Virus record (IMG/VR): IMGVR_UViG_3300007640_000029
Coordinates: 1 to 64,000 of that record
Reading direction: 5' to 3' (one strand)
DNA length: 64,000 bases
Source of the DNA: a virus
In this document: positions 53,571 through 62,084 of the stretch, one piece after another
Layout of the letters: every line of letters begins with the position of its first letter
Position numbering within the stretch: position 1 is the first letter of the stretch
The notes under the pieces: generated by a model
The model's input: the letters and a program-made list of their open reading frames with translations, nothing else
Told to the model about the DNA's origin: nothing
Databases searched by the model: none
Translations under genes and position numbers: made by a program

Positions 53571-55058
53571 ATGCCGAATTTAAACATATCGAATCTTACC
53601 CAGGGAGATTCACAGGAAGATATAATTAGGAAGATTAATAACAATTTTGATTCGATAGTTGCTAATGGTGGGGGTCCGCAAGGAAAAATTGGTAAAACTG
53701 GACCTCAGGGTGCAGTAGGGCCTGCTGGACCTAAAGGAGATCCCGGACAGGAAGGCAGAAGAGGAACCCAGTGGTTAGTGCAAAGTACTGAGCCAATTGG
53801 TGGCGCTTCGGATCCGATATTCGTGGGTGACTATTGGGTAAATCCCTCGCAGGGGAACAAAATTTTCCAGTATGGGGATAGTGGATGGGTTGATACAGGA
53901 GCTAATCTTAAGGCTTCCGAGTCTTTTAAGTTAATAGAGGGAATATCTGGACCGACTGGAAATAAGGATGCGATCGTATTCAGTAGTTCTTTTCCTGAAA
54001 AAACTACGATGGTCTTAAGTGATTCAATCTCCACTACCACTACGGCAAATCCCAATTATTCCAAACTACTTCTGTCAACCAATGGATCTAACGATTACCC
54101 CATCCTGGAATTTTCTAAAACTGATGCCCCTGGAATTGGTGATCCATCAGATTATACCAGGCACCCACAATTTAGGTGGCTTTCCCCGGTGGGTTCAAAT
54201 TATGATTTGCTTTTTACCGTCCCTCAGGATGGACTTACACTGAGTGCCGGCGGTGGTTTAGAACTGATTAGTACCAGTGGAAATGTAGATATTTCCTCCA
54301 GCGGATTCATGAATTTTAATTCCGGAGGGGTGGTAAAAATTACCGCGGGGAGCGATGTTTCTTTTTCACTGGGTAGCAATTTTTTTGTCACTAGTTCCAA
54401 TTTTAATATGGGAAGTAGCAGTATGGAAACGAATGTTCCTATATCGATTACCTCTAATACCACGGATTATGTTTTCTCTTCCATTAATGAGAATACCTCA
54501 AATTCTGCAGGTGGAGTGGTGATCGATACGAGTACTGCTTCCAGTTCCTCTTACCTACTGGATCTCACCATAGGTAGCACTAGATATTTTGGTGTAAGAG
54601 CGGATGGAAGAATAGAAGGAAGTAGAATGGTCCAGGGTAGGACACAATTCGTTGGTACCTCTAGTAACTACGATGGAAGTGCCAATGGTACTACAAATCA
54701 GAACATATGGTCAATGGGATACAACAGAGTCATGAATGGTAATTTCGTGGAGGTAGATCTGAGCCCCGCTTCAGGAACTCAGAGGTATATAGGAATCCCC
54801 TCTGGTATCATTATGACTGGCTCTTGGGGCGGGTATCTTAAATCAAATACTGCGATAAATGTAAGAATAGTTGCTGTTGACGACTCAAAACCAATAAATG
54901 GTCTTTATCTTAGTAGTACCAGTTTCAGTGGAACTCCGGATCGCGTATTTTCAACCCCCGTTTTGTATCTGGATCTAATTATCGCTAAAGGATCTTCAGC
55001 TACTGATATTACAGTTTATTACAACTCCGATAAAGGGTATGCCGGAATTCTTACTTAA
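53571..55058 (+). CDS. Tail fibre with collagen-like segment
   Basis: 495 aa. An N-terminal helix with IIRKINNNFDSI (residues 18-29) is followed by about eleven Gly-X-Y triplets (residues 35-67, starting GPQGKIGKTGPQ), a collagen-like triple helix. Then comes a beta-structured shaft of short Ser/Asn/Gly repeats (SSGFMNFNSGGVVKI) and a C-terminal beta tip (about 390-495). This is the layout of trimeric phage fibres. It is a paralogue of the next gene over the first 190 residues. The host-range tip is probably the C-terminal domain. Confidence 0.75.
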   Translation: MPNLNISNLTQGDSQEDIIRKINNNFDSIVANGGGPQGKIGKTGPQGAVGPAGPKGDPGQEGRRGTQWLVQSTEPIGGASDPIFVGDYWVNPSQGNKIFQYGDSGWVDTGANLKASESFKLIEGISGPTGNKDAIVFSSSFPEKTTMVLSDSISTTTTANPNYSKLLLSTNGSNDYPILEFSKTDAPGIGDPSDYTRHPQFRWLSPVGSNYDLLFTVPQDGLTLSAGGGLELISTSGNVDISSSGFMNFNSGGVVKITAGSDVSFSLGSNFFVTSSNFNMGSSSMETNVPISITSNTTDYVFSSINENTSNSAGGVVIDTSTASSSSYLLDLTIGSTRYFGVRADGRIEGSRMVQGRTQFVGTSSNYDGSANGTTNQNIWSMGYNRVMNGNFVEVDLSPASGTQRYIGIPSGIIMTGSWGGYLKSNTAINVRIVAVDDSKPINGLYLSSTSFSGTPDRVFSTPVLYLDLIIAKGSSATDITVYYNSDKGYAGILT

Positions 55059-55076
55059 TCTCTACTATAATAGGAT

Positions 55077-56759
55077 ATGGCTACATTCAATACTAAATAC
55101 ATTTTACCTGGAGATTCTAAGAATAAGATAATTACTAAGGTAAACCATAATTTTAACCAGGTACATTTTAATGCCATAGGGGAACAAGGACCTAACGGAG
55201 CTATAGGTGCTACCGGCATAATAGGTCAGGCTGGATTGGACGGGGATCGAGGTACAACAGGGGATAGAGCATCTAATTGGTACTTCTCCCCCTCGCAGCC
55301 CTCAGCATCAATATCCCAACCTGGTGATATCTGGATTGATATAGGAAATACCGGTGGTCAGGATGTGTATAAATATTCTTCAGCTACTGGTGGTTGGATT
55401 AATACTGGAGAAACTCTGGAGACAACGGGTATTTTTGCATCGCTATCTCAAATATCGGGCCCAGGGGGATCTACTGAGGATAATGCGGTACTTATAAATT
55501 CTAGTCCCGGGGATAAGTATTTGACCCTTTCGGACTTAAGCGGAACTACAGGTGACGTTAATCCGAATTTTGCAAAGTTGTTGATAAGTACTGTTTCTAA
55601 TACCTACAGTCCAATATTAGGGATCGATAAAACATTTTTTGATAGAAGTAACATAGGAGGGTTCTATTGGAAGAATTCTTCAACCTCGGATTATGACTTA
55701 GTCTGGAAAAATCCGGGCTTTTCCAGATATGCTGCTAAATCTATAACGTTGGGTGTAACCGGGAATATTGATTCATTTCCTGCTGGATCGAATAATATAA
55801 AATCCCAGAGCTACATAGGAATAACAGCTTCTAGTTCCCAAATTATTTCTTCTGGAAATCTCAGTGTTAATTCATCTAATCTCCAGTTAAGTAGTGCTAT
55901 TTTCGGGGCTGATTTTACTTCCGGTCCTGTTATTATAGGTCCTACCGGTTTCTCCCATAGAATTACAAGTGCCTATGGAACGAGTGGACTTATAAACGCA
56001 AATTCTACTGGAAGTAAGGGCATGAGGATTGGATTATCTAATACCGCAGGGTATGGGACAACTTCTGGTTATGGAAGTGCTTTACAGCTGGGCAGGGATT
56101 CTAATTCTGCCTCGGCACACAGGGGACAGTCCTTTGAAGTTAGATCTAACGGGGATTCATTCCAAATCGGATCCTCTAATTTTTCTTCTAATACCTCGGG
56201 TGTAACCGGAGGAAACCTAACTAGATACACACAGACGATATCCACTCCGTTCACCTCCACCTTTGTTAGAAGCGGGGTTACATATTACCATGTTCCAGTT
56301 ACTCCATCGGAGGACATTGTGATTATTAAACCATCTGCTATCGCAGTCTCTGTAGTTAGTAATTATCGTAAGGGCAGATTTTATCTTACCGTAGGTAACA
56401 ACTACAGCTGGTTAAATCTGTCACTATATAAATATAGAACAATAGAATTTCTTGTCGAGGACACTACCAGATCCTTTGGTGGAATAAGAGTAAATATTAA
56501 TGGATCCTCGAACTATAATCTGGTAGAAATACCTGATAACTATTCTTCTGGCATGAATCCTGGGGCTTTGGGGTGCAAAAGAATAAGACTCACCTTTATC
56601 AATGGTAATTCTTCTCTCTTCTATGAAGCTTTCGGTAATAATGATACTTCCGCGGGCACTGCAGGAGGTGTCGATGGAAATAATGCTAATATAGCCGGAT
56701 GGGTTAGCTACAACTCAGTTGTAACAGTTCCTGGAGGAGGTGGTGGTGTAATAATATAG
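55077..56759 (+). CDS. Tail fibre with collagen-like segment, paralogue
   Basis: 560 aa. It shares with the upstream gene the start helix (IITKVNHNFNQV), about ten Gly-X-Y triplets (residues 35-64) and the following blocks with SNWYFSPSQP, ISGPGG and NPNFAKLLIST. The shaft and tip differ. The C-terminus ends in a Gly-rich stretch (VPGGGGGVII). Duplication and divergence after the shared base suggests two fibres, or a heteromeric fibre, with different tips. It starts 18 bases after the first paralogue's stop. Confidence 0.75.
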   Translation: MATFNTKYILPGDSKNKIITKVNHNFNQVHFNAIGEQGPNGAIGATGIIGQAGLDGDRGTTGDRASNWYFSPSQPSASISQPGDIWIDIGNTGGQDVYKYSSATGGWINTGETLETTGIFASLSQISGPGGSTEDNAVLINSSPGDKYLTLSDLSGTTGDVNPNFAKLLISTVSNTYSPILGIDKTFFDRSNIGGFYWKNSSTSDYDLVWKNPGFSRYAAKSITLGVTGNIDSFPAGSNNIKSQSYIGITASSSQIISSGNLSVNSSNLQLSSAIFGADFTSGPVIIGPTGFSHRITSAYGTSGLINANSTGSKGMRIGLSNTAGYGTTSGYGSALQLGRDSNSASAHRGQSFEVRSNGDSFQIGSSNFSSNTSGVTGGNLTRYTQTISTPFTSTFVRSGVTYYHVPVTPSEDIVIIKPSAIAVSVVSNYRKGRFYLTVGNNYSWLNLSLYKYRTIEFLVEDTTRSFGGIRVNINGSSNYNLVEIPDNYSSGMNPGALGCKRIRLTFINGNSSLFYEAFGNNDTSAGTAGGVDGNNANIAGWVSYNSVVTVPGGGGGVII

Positions 56760-56797
56760 ATTTAACCGTTTGAACACTTTTTAAAACTTGGATAAAT

Positions 56798-57043
56798 ATG
56801 ATAAAAAGATTAACCAAAATAGAACTTAAAAAAGCTCAATCAATGAAGTCTGAATTTGCTAGAGTTAGAGGCGAGATAGAGAAAGTTCAGTCGGAGATGG
56901 AAAGGCTAAACATGAAAGCTGGTACTCTAATCCGGGAACTAGAAGACTTGAGAGATTCAGAGCAGGATTTTATCAGTTCTCTGGGCGAAAAATATGGTGA
57001 GGGAAGACTCGATCCCTTCGAAATGACATATGAAACTTTATAA
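56798..57043 (+). CDS. Small coiled-coil protein
   Basis: 81 aa, a single charged helix (residues 1-65, with EIEKVQSEMERLNMK) likely to form a coiled coil, and a short acidic C-terminus. It overlaps the start of the membrane-anchored gene by 14 bases, so the two products are probably made together. There is no signal peptide. It may be a partner of the 263-aa protein or a tail-fibre chaperone; no family was recognised. Confidence 0.55.
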   Translation: MIKRLTKIELKKAQSMKSEFARVRGEIEKVQSEMERLNMKAGTLIRELEDLRDSEQDFISSLGEKYGEGRLDPFEMTYETL

Positions 57044-57821
57044 GGACACAGTATCTTTTTTAACCGGAAGGATTTTCCCGATCCTGCTGTCCATATTGCT
57101 TATGCTCTTGTTATTTAGACAGTGCGGCATAACGGAAAGAGCAAGAGAGGAAGCTAATAGAAATTTGGGCAATTTACTAGCCCAACAGGATTCTGTTAGG
57201 CATTTGGAAACTAGATTAAGCGGTGCTTTAGCGGAGAGGTCTGCTTTTAAACTAAAATATAATGAGCTCTCTGACGAGCAGGAAGATCTTATAAAAAGGC
57301 TAGAATTAGAGAGAAAAAGGAAACCTGGAGTCATAATTAAAACGGAGATTGTTTATCGTGACACAACTATCGTGGTCTCATCTACGAATCACAACGAGGG
57401 TGACTCATCTTATATAGCTTTCTCTTACAACCCGGTATTACCCGGTACTAATCGTCTCTTAATTGACGGTACAATACCTTACACTTTTGATAGCGACAGT
57501 ACTATATTTCCTGGGGATGCCTCTTTAAGTATAGAGCAGAGAATAGACCTGGTCACTGGTTTATATAGTAATCCTGATGATGGCTTGTTATACATCAGGG
57601 CCTCTACTGATTTTCCTGGTTTAAAGTTCAGAGAATTACAAGCTCTTAACATGATAGACGACCCGGAGACTAAAAGGGCTCTGAAGTCGGCAAGAAGGAC
57701 TTTTGGTGTTGGTGTATCCGCAGGCTATGGTATTTCTTTAGACAACGGCGGATATACAGTTGGTCCTTTCCTAGGAATTGGACTAAGTTATTCCCCCAAG
57801 TGGCTTCAGTTTGGAAAATAA
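57030..57821 (+). CDS. Membrane-anchored coiled-coil protein, spanin-like
   Basis: 263 aa. Residues 15-29 (IFPILLSILLMLLLF) form one transmembrane helix near the N-terminus, then FRQC, which is not a proper lipobox. Residues 34-95 are a coiled coil (EEANRNLGNLLAQQDSVRHL), and a linker with strands follows. The C-terminus has VGVSAGYGISLD and VGPFLGIGLSYSPKWLQF, which resemble outer-membrane beta strands ending in an aromatic residue. An inner-membrane anchor, a periplasm-spanning coiled coil and an outer-membrane-like end would suit a spanin. No endolysin or holin was recognised beside it, so the lysis role is inferred. Confidence 0.55.
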   Translation: MKLYKDTVSFLTGRIFPILLSILLMLLLFRQCGITERAREEANRNLGNLLAQQDSVRHLETRLSGALAERSAFKLKYNELSDEQEDLIKRLELERKRKPGVIIKTEIVYRDTTIVVSSTNHNEGDSSYIAFSYNPVLPGTNRLLIDGTIPYTFDSDSTIFPGDASLSIEQRIDLVTGLYSNPDDGLLYIRASTDFPGLKFRELQALNMIDDPETKRALKSARRTFGVGVSAGYGISLDNGGYTVGPFLGIGLSYSPKWLQFGK

Positions 57822-57833
57822 TAAATAGATAGA

Positions 57834-60275
57834 ATGGCTTTTACGACAACCTCTAAATATGTACAACTTTCCCCGTATCTGGTCATGGAATATATGTATG
57901 CCAGCCCACCTACCCCGGAGAAGTACTTTGTCAATATTGGCAGCCCCACAGTGGGTTATAATAAGCTCGTAAATGGCTTACTGGAAGATTCGGACGGACA
58001 GCCCTCTAATGACGTTCAAATATTCAATCTGGACGAGAATGCTTCAATTACACAGAACACGTCCAACAATAGTGTGGTGCAAACTAATTCCACGACCTTC
58101 GTAACTCTAAACCCTAATTTAATAGTCCCTTATAACGACTTTAAATCTGAGCTTACCAACACCGCTGATCTTCCTATATCTTTTCCATCGAATCTCAGTG
58201 TTGTGTATGACTCCGTGAGGTACCACATCCTATCCGGGTATAATTTGGATAACCTGGATGGATTGATACTAAATGTTAAGTACCCGGATGTAGACGGATC
58301 TTATGTTACCTTTTCGCAGATTAAACTCTCAAAGGGTAATTCCCAGCAGTATACGTTGAATCCTAGTCCTTTAACAATAGGTGCTAACATATATGATAAG
58401 TATTTCGAGGTGAAGATACCTTCACTCTCAGATATGGTCAATAAATACAATGCTGCTAGTGTATCCAATCGACCTTTAACCCTTGCCGCTAAAACTTCGA
58501 AAAGTGGGAGAGGATTTTTAGCTTCTCAGCCTCTAAGAATAAGTGCCTATTCCATAACTGATACTACGATTGTTAGCGGATATGAAACCTATGGTACTCA
58601 ACTTTTAGCAGCATTATCTCTCGAACCCACTGATCCATTCAGTAACATAGGAGCTTATATTGCTCCAGCAGATACTGGAGATTTCTTTGAATATTTCGGA
58701 ACAGATGATGGGGGTTTTATAGAGGATTTCATACTGTTTCAGAATTCTATAGGAAACAGCTACTATATAGAGAATAGGATAGAGGTTCTTGAGCAGGTTG
58801 GTGCAGCTTGGCTTGAAACATCTAATTTTACTAGTATTCAGACTTCAGCATACGACGTCCCGAATTTATTTAGACCTATTGTTAGGTATTCTAATGTTGC
58901 TACGAGCTTTTCATTGAGGTATACAATGACACTCATTAACAGTAAGAATCAGACAAGAACCATGAGGGTTGCTACTTATACTTCAACTGATCCTGGTAAA
59001 TATGGTACTACCATTGCTCCTCTGCAACTTTCCGTTTTACCTCAGCAACAGAAGATATACAATAAGCTAGGAGGTAAAACTGATATTTCAGTACCGGTTA
59101 ATCAAATATCGCCCAGAGAGATTACCAAATTTTCTAACGTGTTCTTTGATAGAAATCTAGTAAACACTTCTCTGACAAATCTGGAAGTAAATGGAACTAC
59201 ACTAACTGAAACCAATGAGTCTAGTACACCTTCAGTTTCGTATGGGGTAGGCAAAGCTTATATAAAGATCAGCCCGTTTGATAACTACTACAAATTTTCC
59301 TTCTTTAAGAAAGGACAAGGAAATACAACCCAGGAGATAGACCTTAGCTCCTCTGGAACTTACAATATGGTTTTCATAGACAACAAGGGTAAAAAAGTTT
59401 ATGCACCTTCAATTGCTGACGCTACTATAGCAAAGCCTTCTAAGGGGGAGCTTGCTTTCAAAGTGGATGAGTCGATCTCTACACAGATCCTTCAGTTTAC
59501 AGACCGAAGATTTTATATCACTAATAAACCGCCAGATCCCGATGGCGATAATGTTGATACGAGGGGAATTTCTAAGGTTAATAAGGTTAAATCTCTGCTA
59601 GCTAAGAAAGCTATTAGTTTAAGAGATTCTTCCCGTGATGTTGTAATTGCATCCAAAAGGGATTCTAATACTAGTAGAGCCGTCAATACTGCAAAAATAG
59701 GTGGAAATTCTTTTTCTACTCTTTACTGGGGTAATTGGCTAAAGGACGGAGAGACTGAGCCAGTTCAAACAGCTGTAGCAGCTGAAGTGGTGGTAGCTCC
59801 AACCTCACCTAGGACTAAACCTGTATCAAAAAGAGTTGGAAAAAGTTCCTGGCAGGTTTCGGGAGTACAAAACGGAACTTCTGGAACTAGTGGATTAGGC
59901 AGAAAAGCTGGTAATGTAAACCGAAATAACCAACCTAAGCTAACCCCAGTTCAGCTGAAATCTGCAATCTCCTCCGACGTGCAGGGTAAAATAGCTACCG
60001 GGTGGACTACTCAGGAAATAATAGCATATTTCCTGGACCCAAGTTCAACCGGCTACAAGCTTTATGTTGGAATTACGAAAAATCTTTTTGTAGATGCAGT
60101 TGACGGGATATTCGGAAGTGGAGATATGGAGCTAGTTCTTGCTTATGGAAACACCAGTGCGGGAAGAGCTACTGGCGGATCTGCTTCTTCCAATGGATCT
60201 ACTGCTAACCAATCCGGTAGCGATAGCGGTTCTGCAAACTTTGACCCTGATTTCGGTTTCGGTGGCAGAAGCTAA
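57834..60275 (+). CDS. Large virion structural protein with disordered tail
   Basis: 813 aa. It begins MAFTTTSKYVQLSPYLVMEY. Residues 1-560 are beta-rich with few charged clusters (ISFPSNLSVVYDSVRYHILS). Residues about 565-700 are basic and linker-like (SKVNKVKSLLAKKAISLRDS), with a Thr/Pro-rich stretch. A small folded unit at about 710-770 (SAISSDVQGKIATGWTTQE) precedes a Ser/Gly/Asn-rich tail. The C-terminal unit could be a docking or peptidoglycan-interacting helix bundle, but I cannot assign it. It starts 12 bases after the spanin-like gene. Confidence 0.55.
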   Translation: MAFTTTSKYVQLSPYLVMEYMYASPPTPEKYFVNIGSPTVGYNKLVNGLLEDSDGQPSNDVQIFNLDENASITQNTSNNSVVQTNSTTFVTLNPNLIVPYNDFKSELTNTADLPISFPSNLSVVYDSVRYHILSGYNLDNLDGLILNVKYPDVDGSYVTFSQIKLSKGNSQQYTLNPSPLTIGANIYDKYFEVKIPSLSDMVNKYNAASVSNRPLTLAAKTSKSGRGFLASQPLRISAYSITDTTIVSGYETYGTQLLAALSLEPTDPFSNIGAYIAPADTGDFFEYFGTDDGGFIEDFILFQNSIGNSYYIENRIEVLEQVGAAWLETSNFTSIQTSAYDVPNLFRPIVRYSNVATSFSLRYTMTLINSKNQTRTMRVATYTSTDPGKYGTTIAPLQLSVLPQQQKIYNKLGGKTDISVPVNQISPREITKFSNVFFDRNLVNTSLTNLEVNGTTLTETNESSTPSVSYGVGKAYIKISPFDNYYKFSFFKKGQGNTTQEIDLSSSGTYNMVFIDNKGKKVYAPSIADATIAKPSKGELAFKVDESISTQILQFTDRRFYITNKPPDPDGDNVDTRGISKVNKVKSLLAKKAISLRDSSRDVVIASKRDSNTSRAVNTAKIGGNSFSTLYWGNWLKDGETEPVQTAVAAEVVVAPTSPRTKPVSKRVGKSSWQVSGVQNGTSGTSGLGRKAGNVNRNNQPKLTPVQLKSAISSDVQGKIATGWTTQEIIAYFLDPSSTGYKLYVGITKNLFVDAVDGIFGSGDMELVLAYGNTSAGRATGGSASSNGSTANQSGSDSGSANFDPDFGFGGRS

Positions 60276-60287
60276 TCACAATACGTT

Positions 60288-60818
60288 TTGGAATTTAGAA
60301 GAGGTGAGTTTATTCATAAGGGACCTTTTAAATCCCCAACTAAGGATCTTTTCGATAATTGGATTTCTTCATGGATAGACTTTAATGGCACTCCTACTGT
60401 TGATCTGTATCTTTGTGGAGCTTTTTGCTCAAACTACTTTCTAGATACTGATATCGATACAACAGACATCGACGTGATCTTATCTGGTAATAAATTCAGA
60501 TATGCCGAGTTAAAGGACCTCCTAGATTCAGGGGTTTCAATAGGGATGGAAATGGGAATTTTGGTTGATATCCTATGGAGAGAAAATGCTGGTTCGTTCT
60601 ATAAAGGAAGAAAGATAACCAACTACACGGATCTTGAGTTTTTTGATGGTGATAATAGGTTTGAATATATAGTGGAAGGAGATTGCAAGGAATTGATCCC
60701 GGGTCTTTACATGTATTCTAATTTTGATACTAGTCAAGCTCTGGAGAAATCTGAAAGAAATAACTATAAAATAAACCACGTTAAGATAGACTATGAGCAT
60801 GTTAAACGCAAGGGCTAA
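60288..60818 (+). CDS. Minimal nucleotidyltransferase-like protein
   Basis: 176 aa, apparently starting at TTG 60288, twelve bases after the previous stop; the next in-frame Met (codon 87) would remove the active site. Residues 41-44 YLCG and 60-63 DIDV (in DTTDIDVILSG) fit the GS...D-x-D core of the polymerase-beta nucleotidyltransferase fold, and VDIL at 93-96 can supply the third Asp. Such small enzymes transfer NMP to protein, RNA or antibiotics, or are inactive binding proteins. Its place between two virion genes is unexpected. It overlaps the next gene by 26 bases. Confidence 0.6.
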   Translation: MEFRRGEFIHKGPFKSPTKDLFDNWISSWIDFNGTPTVDLYLCGAFCSNYFLDTDIDTTDIDVILSGNKFRYAELKDLLDSGVSIGMEMGILVDILWRENAGSFYKGRKITNYTDLEFFDGDNRFEYIVEGDCKELIPGLYMYSNFDTSQALEKSERNNYKINHVKIDYEHVKRKG

Positions 60819-61353
60819 TAGCTTTTACTTCGTCTTTCCAAGAGGATTTTTCCCTGATATCGTACAGGAGAAGTACCTAGACTACATTAAAAGACAGCCT
60901 ACCCCTTACGACACTATAACTTCCTTCATGAATAGCTCCATTCAATCCGTGGGATTCCCTGGGATGAGTATGGATCTAGTGGAGCAGACAAGAAATCTGG
61001 GTAAGCGGGTAAATTACCAAAGTGCGACCCCAGTACAAGACCTATTTAGCAGAGAATTTGAGGTCTCTTTCCGCATATCTGAGGGTTTCATAAACTACTT
61101 CATAATGCTGGAGACGGTTTTGGACAAGCTTAATTTTAAAAACCCGCAGGTCTTTATTCAGAACCTGCCATTAAGAATACTTGATAACGATGGGAATATA
61201 GTTACTACGGTAACTTTTAAGGAAGTAACCCTAACATCGATGAACAACCTGAATCTCAATTACACCCAAAATGCTCCCAGTGTTTATACGTTCTCTGTAG
61301 GCTTTAAGTGCAATTATTTGGATATATCGCTAGAAATTGGCAGGGAGAGGTAA
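60793..61353 (+). CDS. Tail tube-like or sheath-associated structural protein
   Basis: 186 aa, the size of tail tube proteins of the gp19/gp54-related fold. The order of strands FEVSFRISEGFINYF, a helix (MLETVLDKLNF), then VTTVTFKEVTLTSM and YTFSVGFKCNYLDISLE fits the beta-barrel with one packing helix used by tube and tube-initiator proteins. The FPGMSMDL turn before it is where tube proteins have their long loop. A second Met two codons later is an equally possible start. The tube role is inferred from shape and size; I see no diagnostic motif. Confidence 0.45.
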   Translation: MSMLNARANSFYFVFPRGFFPDIVQEKYLDYIKRQPTPYDTITSFMNSSIQSVGFPGMSMDLVEQTRNLGKRVNYQSATPVQDLFSREFEVSFRISEGFINYFIMLETVLDKLNFKNPQVFIQNLPLRILDNDGNIVTTVTFKEVTLTSMNNLNLNYTQNAPSVYTFSVGFKCNYLDISLEIGRER

Positions 61354-61362
61354 GATATATAA
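61354..61362 (+). promoter_or_regulatory. Putative late promoter box GATATATAA
   Basis: GATATATAA directly after the stop at 61353, 20 bases before the preferred ATG at 61383. It decides that start, because a longer reading from 61308 would lie upstream of it. Confidence 0.6.
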
Positions 61363-61382
61363 AACAGAAAAAATCGAAGAAG

Positions 61383-61631
61383 ATGAAAAAATTCTCTGAA
61401 CTAACTCAGTTAAACGAAATGAAATATGGTCAGCCCATGTATGGCGAGGATGACCTAAAGCAACATATGAAAGATCTATTGGTTGCTGCTTCAGGTAACG
61501 ACCAAAGGGTTCTTAATGACCTGGTCTCTTGCTTGACAGATGACCAGATGAAAAAATGCTACGACAAGCTTGTTAATGTCTATAATTACACTGGCAAGAA
61601 GGGAAATGTAGTTAAACCATCAATGGACTAA
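61383..61631 (+). CDS. Small tagged protein
   Basis: 82 aa from ATG 61383. It starts MKKFSELTQLNEMKYGQPM: F-x-x-L followed by LNE, a compact copy of the window's tag and very close to T4 internal proteins. The rest is a small helical domain (QHMKDLLVAASGNDQRVLND) of unknown function. It has its own promoter box, and its stop overlaps the next start as TAATG. Likely a packaged internal protein, cut after LNE. Confidence 0.7.
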   Translation: MKKFSELTQLNEMKYGQPMYGEDDLKQHMKDLLVAASGNDQRVLNDLVSCLTDDQMKKCYDKLVNVYNYTGKKGNVVKPSMD

Positions 61632-61996
61632 TGGAAACGATACTTACCTACGAATCCTTTACTAACCCTTCTAAAGGTTCTATACAGATCAATGAAAAAT
61701 TGGAAGTGAAGAAGAGCAGTAATGGCAATATAATTTTAAACGGCAATGAATATCAACTCGAGGCCGAATTTAATCCAGGTAATTATCTAAATCCATTTGG
61801 AAAAAAATGGAATAGAGTTGAAGTAGTCGATCTCAAACCTTCAGGAGAGAGTTTAAAAGTTAAAATAGTGGAACCTACCGAACTTGAAAGCGCTATCGAC
61901 AAGAAGATAGTGGATAACATAGAGAAAGCGGTTACGAAAGGGGATTCTGAAATAGAGATTCCGGGGCTAGTTTCTAAAAGACTGGTAAAGGTTTAA
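61631..61996 (+). CDS. Small tagged protein, beta-rich
   Basis: 121 aa. The N-terminus METILTYESFTNPSKGSIQI followed by NEKL carries the tag (Y-x-x-F, then INE after a longer spacer). The body is made of short strands (SNGNIILNGNEYQLEAEF, WNRVEVVDLKPSGESLKVKI) and a closing helix (AIDKKIVDNIEKAVT). It is coupled to the preceding tagged gene by TAATG and followed by a strong terminator. Probably co-packaged with its neighbour; function unknown. Confidence 0.65.
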   Translation: METILTYESFTNPSKGSIQINEKLEVKKSSNGNIILNGNEYQLEAEFNPGNYLNPFGKKWNRVEVVDLKPSGESLKVKIVEPTELESAIDKKIVDNIEKAVTKGDSEIEIPGLVSKRLVKV

Positions 61997-62017
61997 TCAC
62001 ATTAAGTACATATCTAT

Positions 62018-62044
62018 AAAACCCCCTTAATTCGGGGGTTTTTT
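62018..62044 (+). terminator. Rho-independent terminator
   Basis: Stem AAAACCCCC/GGGGGTTTT with loop TTAATTC and a T6 run (62039-62044). It closes the block that ends with the two small tagged genes. Confidence 0.9.
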
Positions 62045-62049
62045 GTGAG

Positions 62050-62058
62050 GATATATAG
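62050..62058 (+). promoter_or_regulatory. Putative promoter box GATATATAG
   Basis: GATATATAG, five bases after the terminator T-run and 26 bases before the TTG start at 62085. A short stem GAGTG/CACTC (62058-62078) begins at the end of the box. Confidence 0.6.
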
Positions 62059-62084
62059 AGTGAAACTTTTAAACACTCAATATT

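Noticed and set aside
57030-57130. Lipoprotein signal in the membrane-anchored protein (FRQC after the hydrophobic segment)
   Set aside because: The residues before Cys do not fit a lipobox (large and charged at -1 to -3), so a plain transmembrane anchor is more likely.
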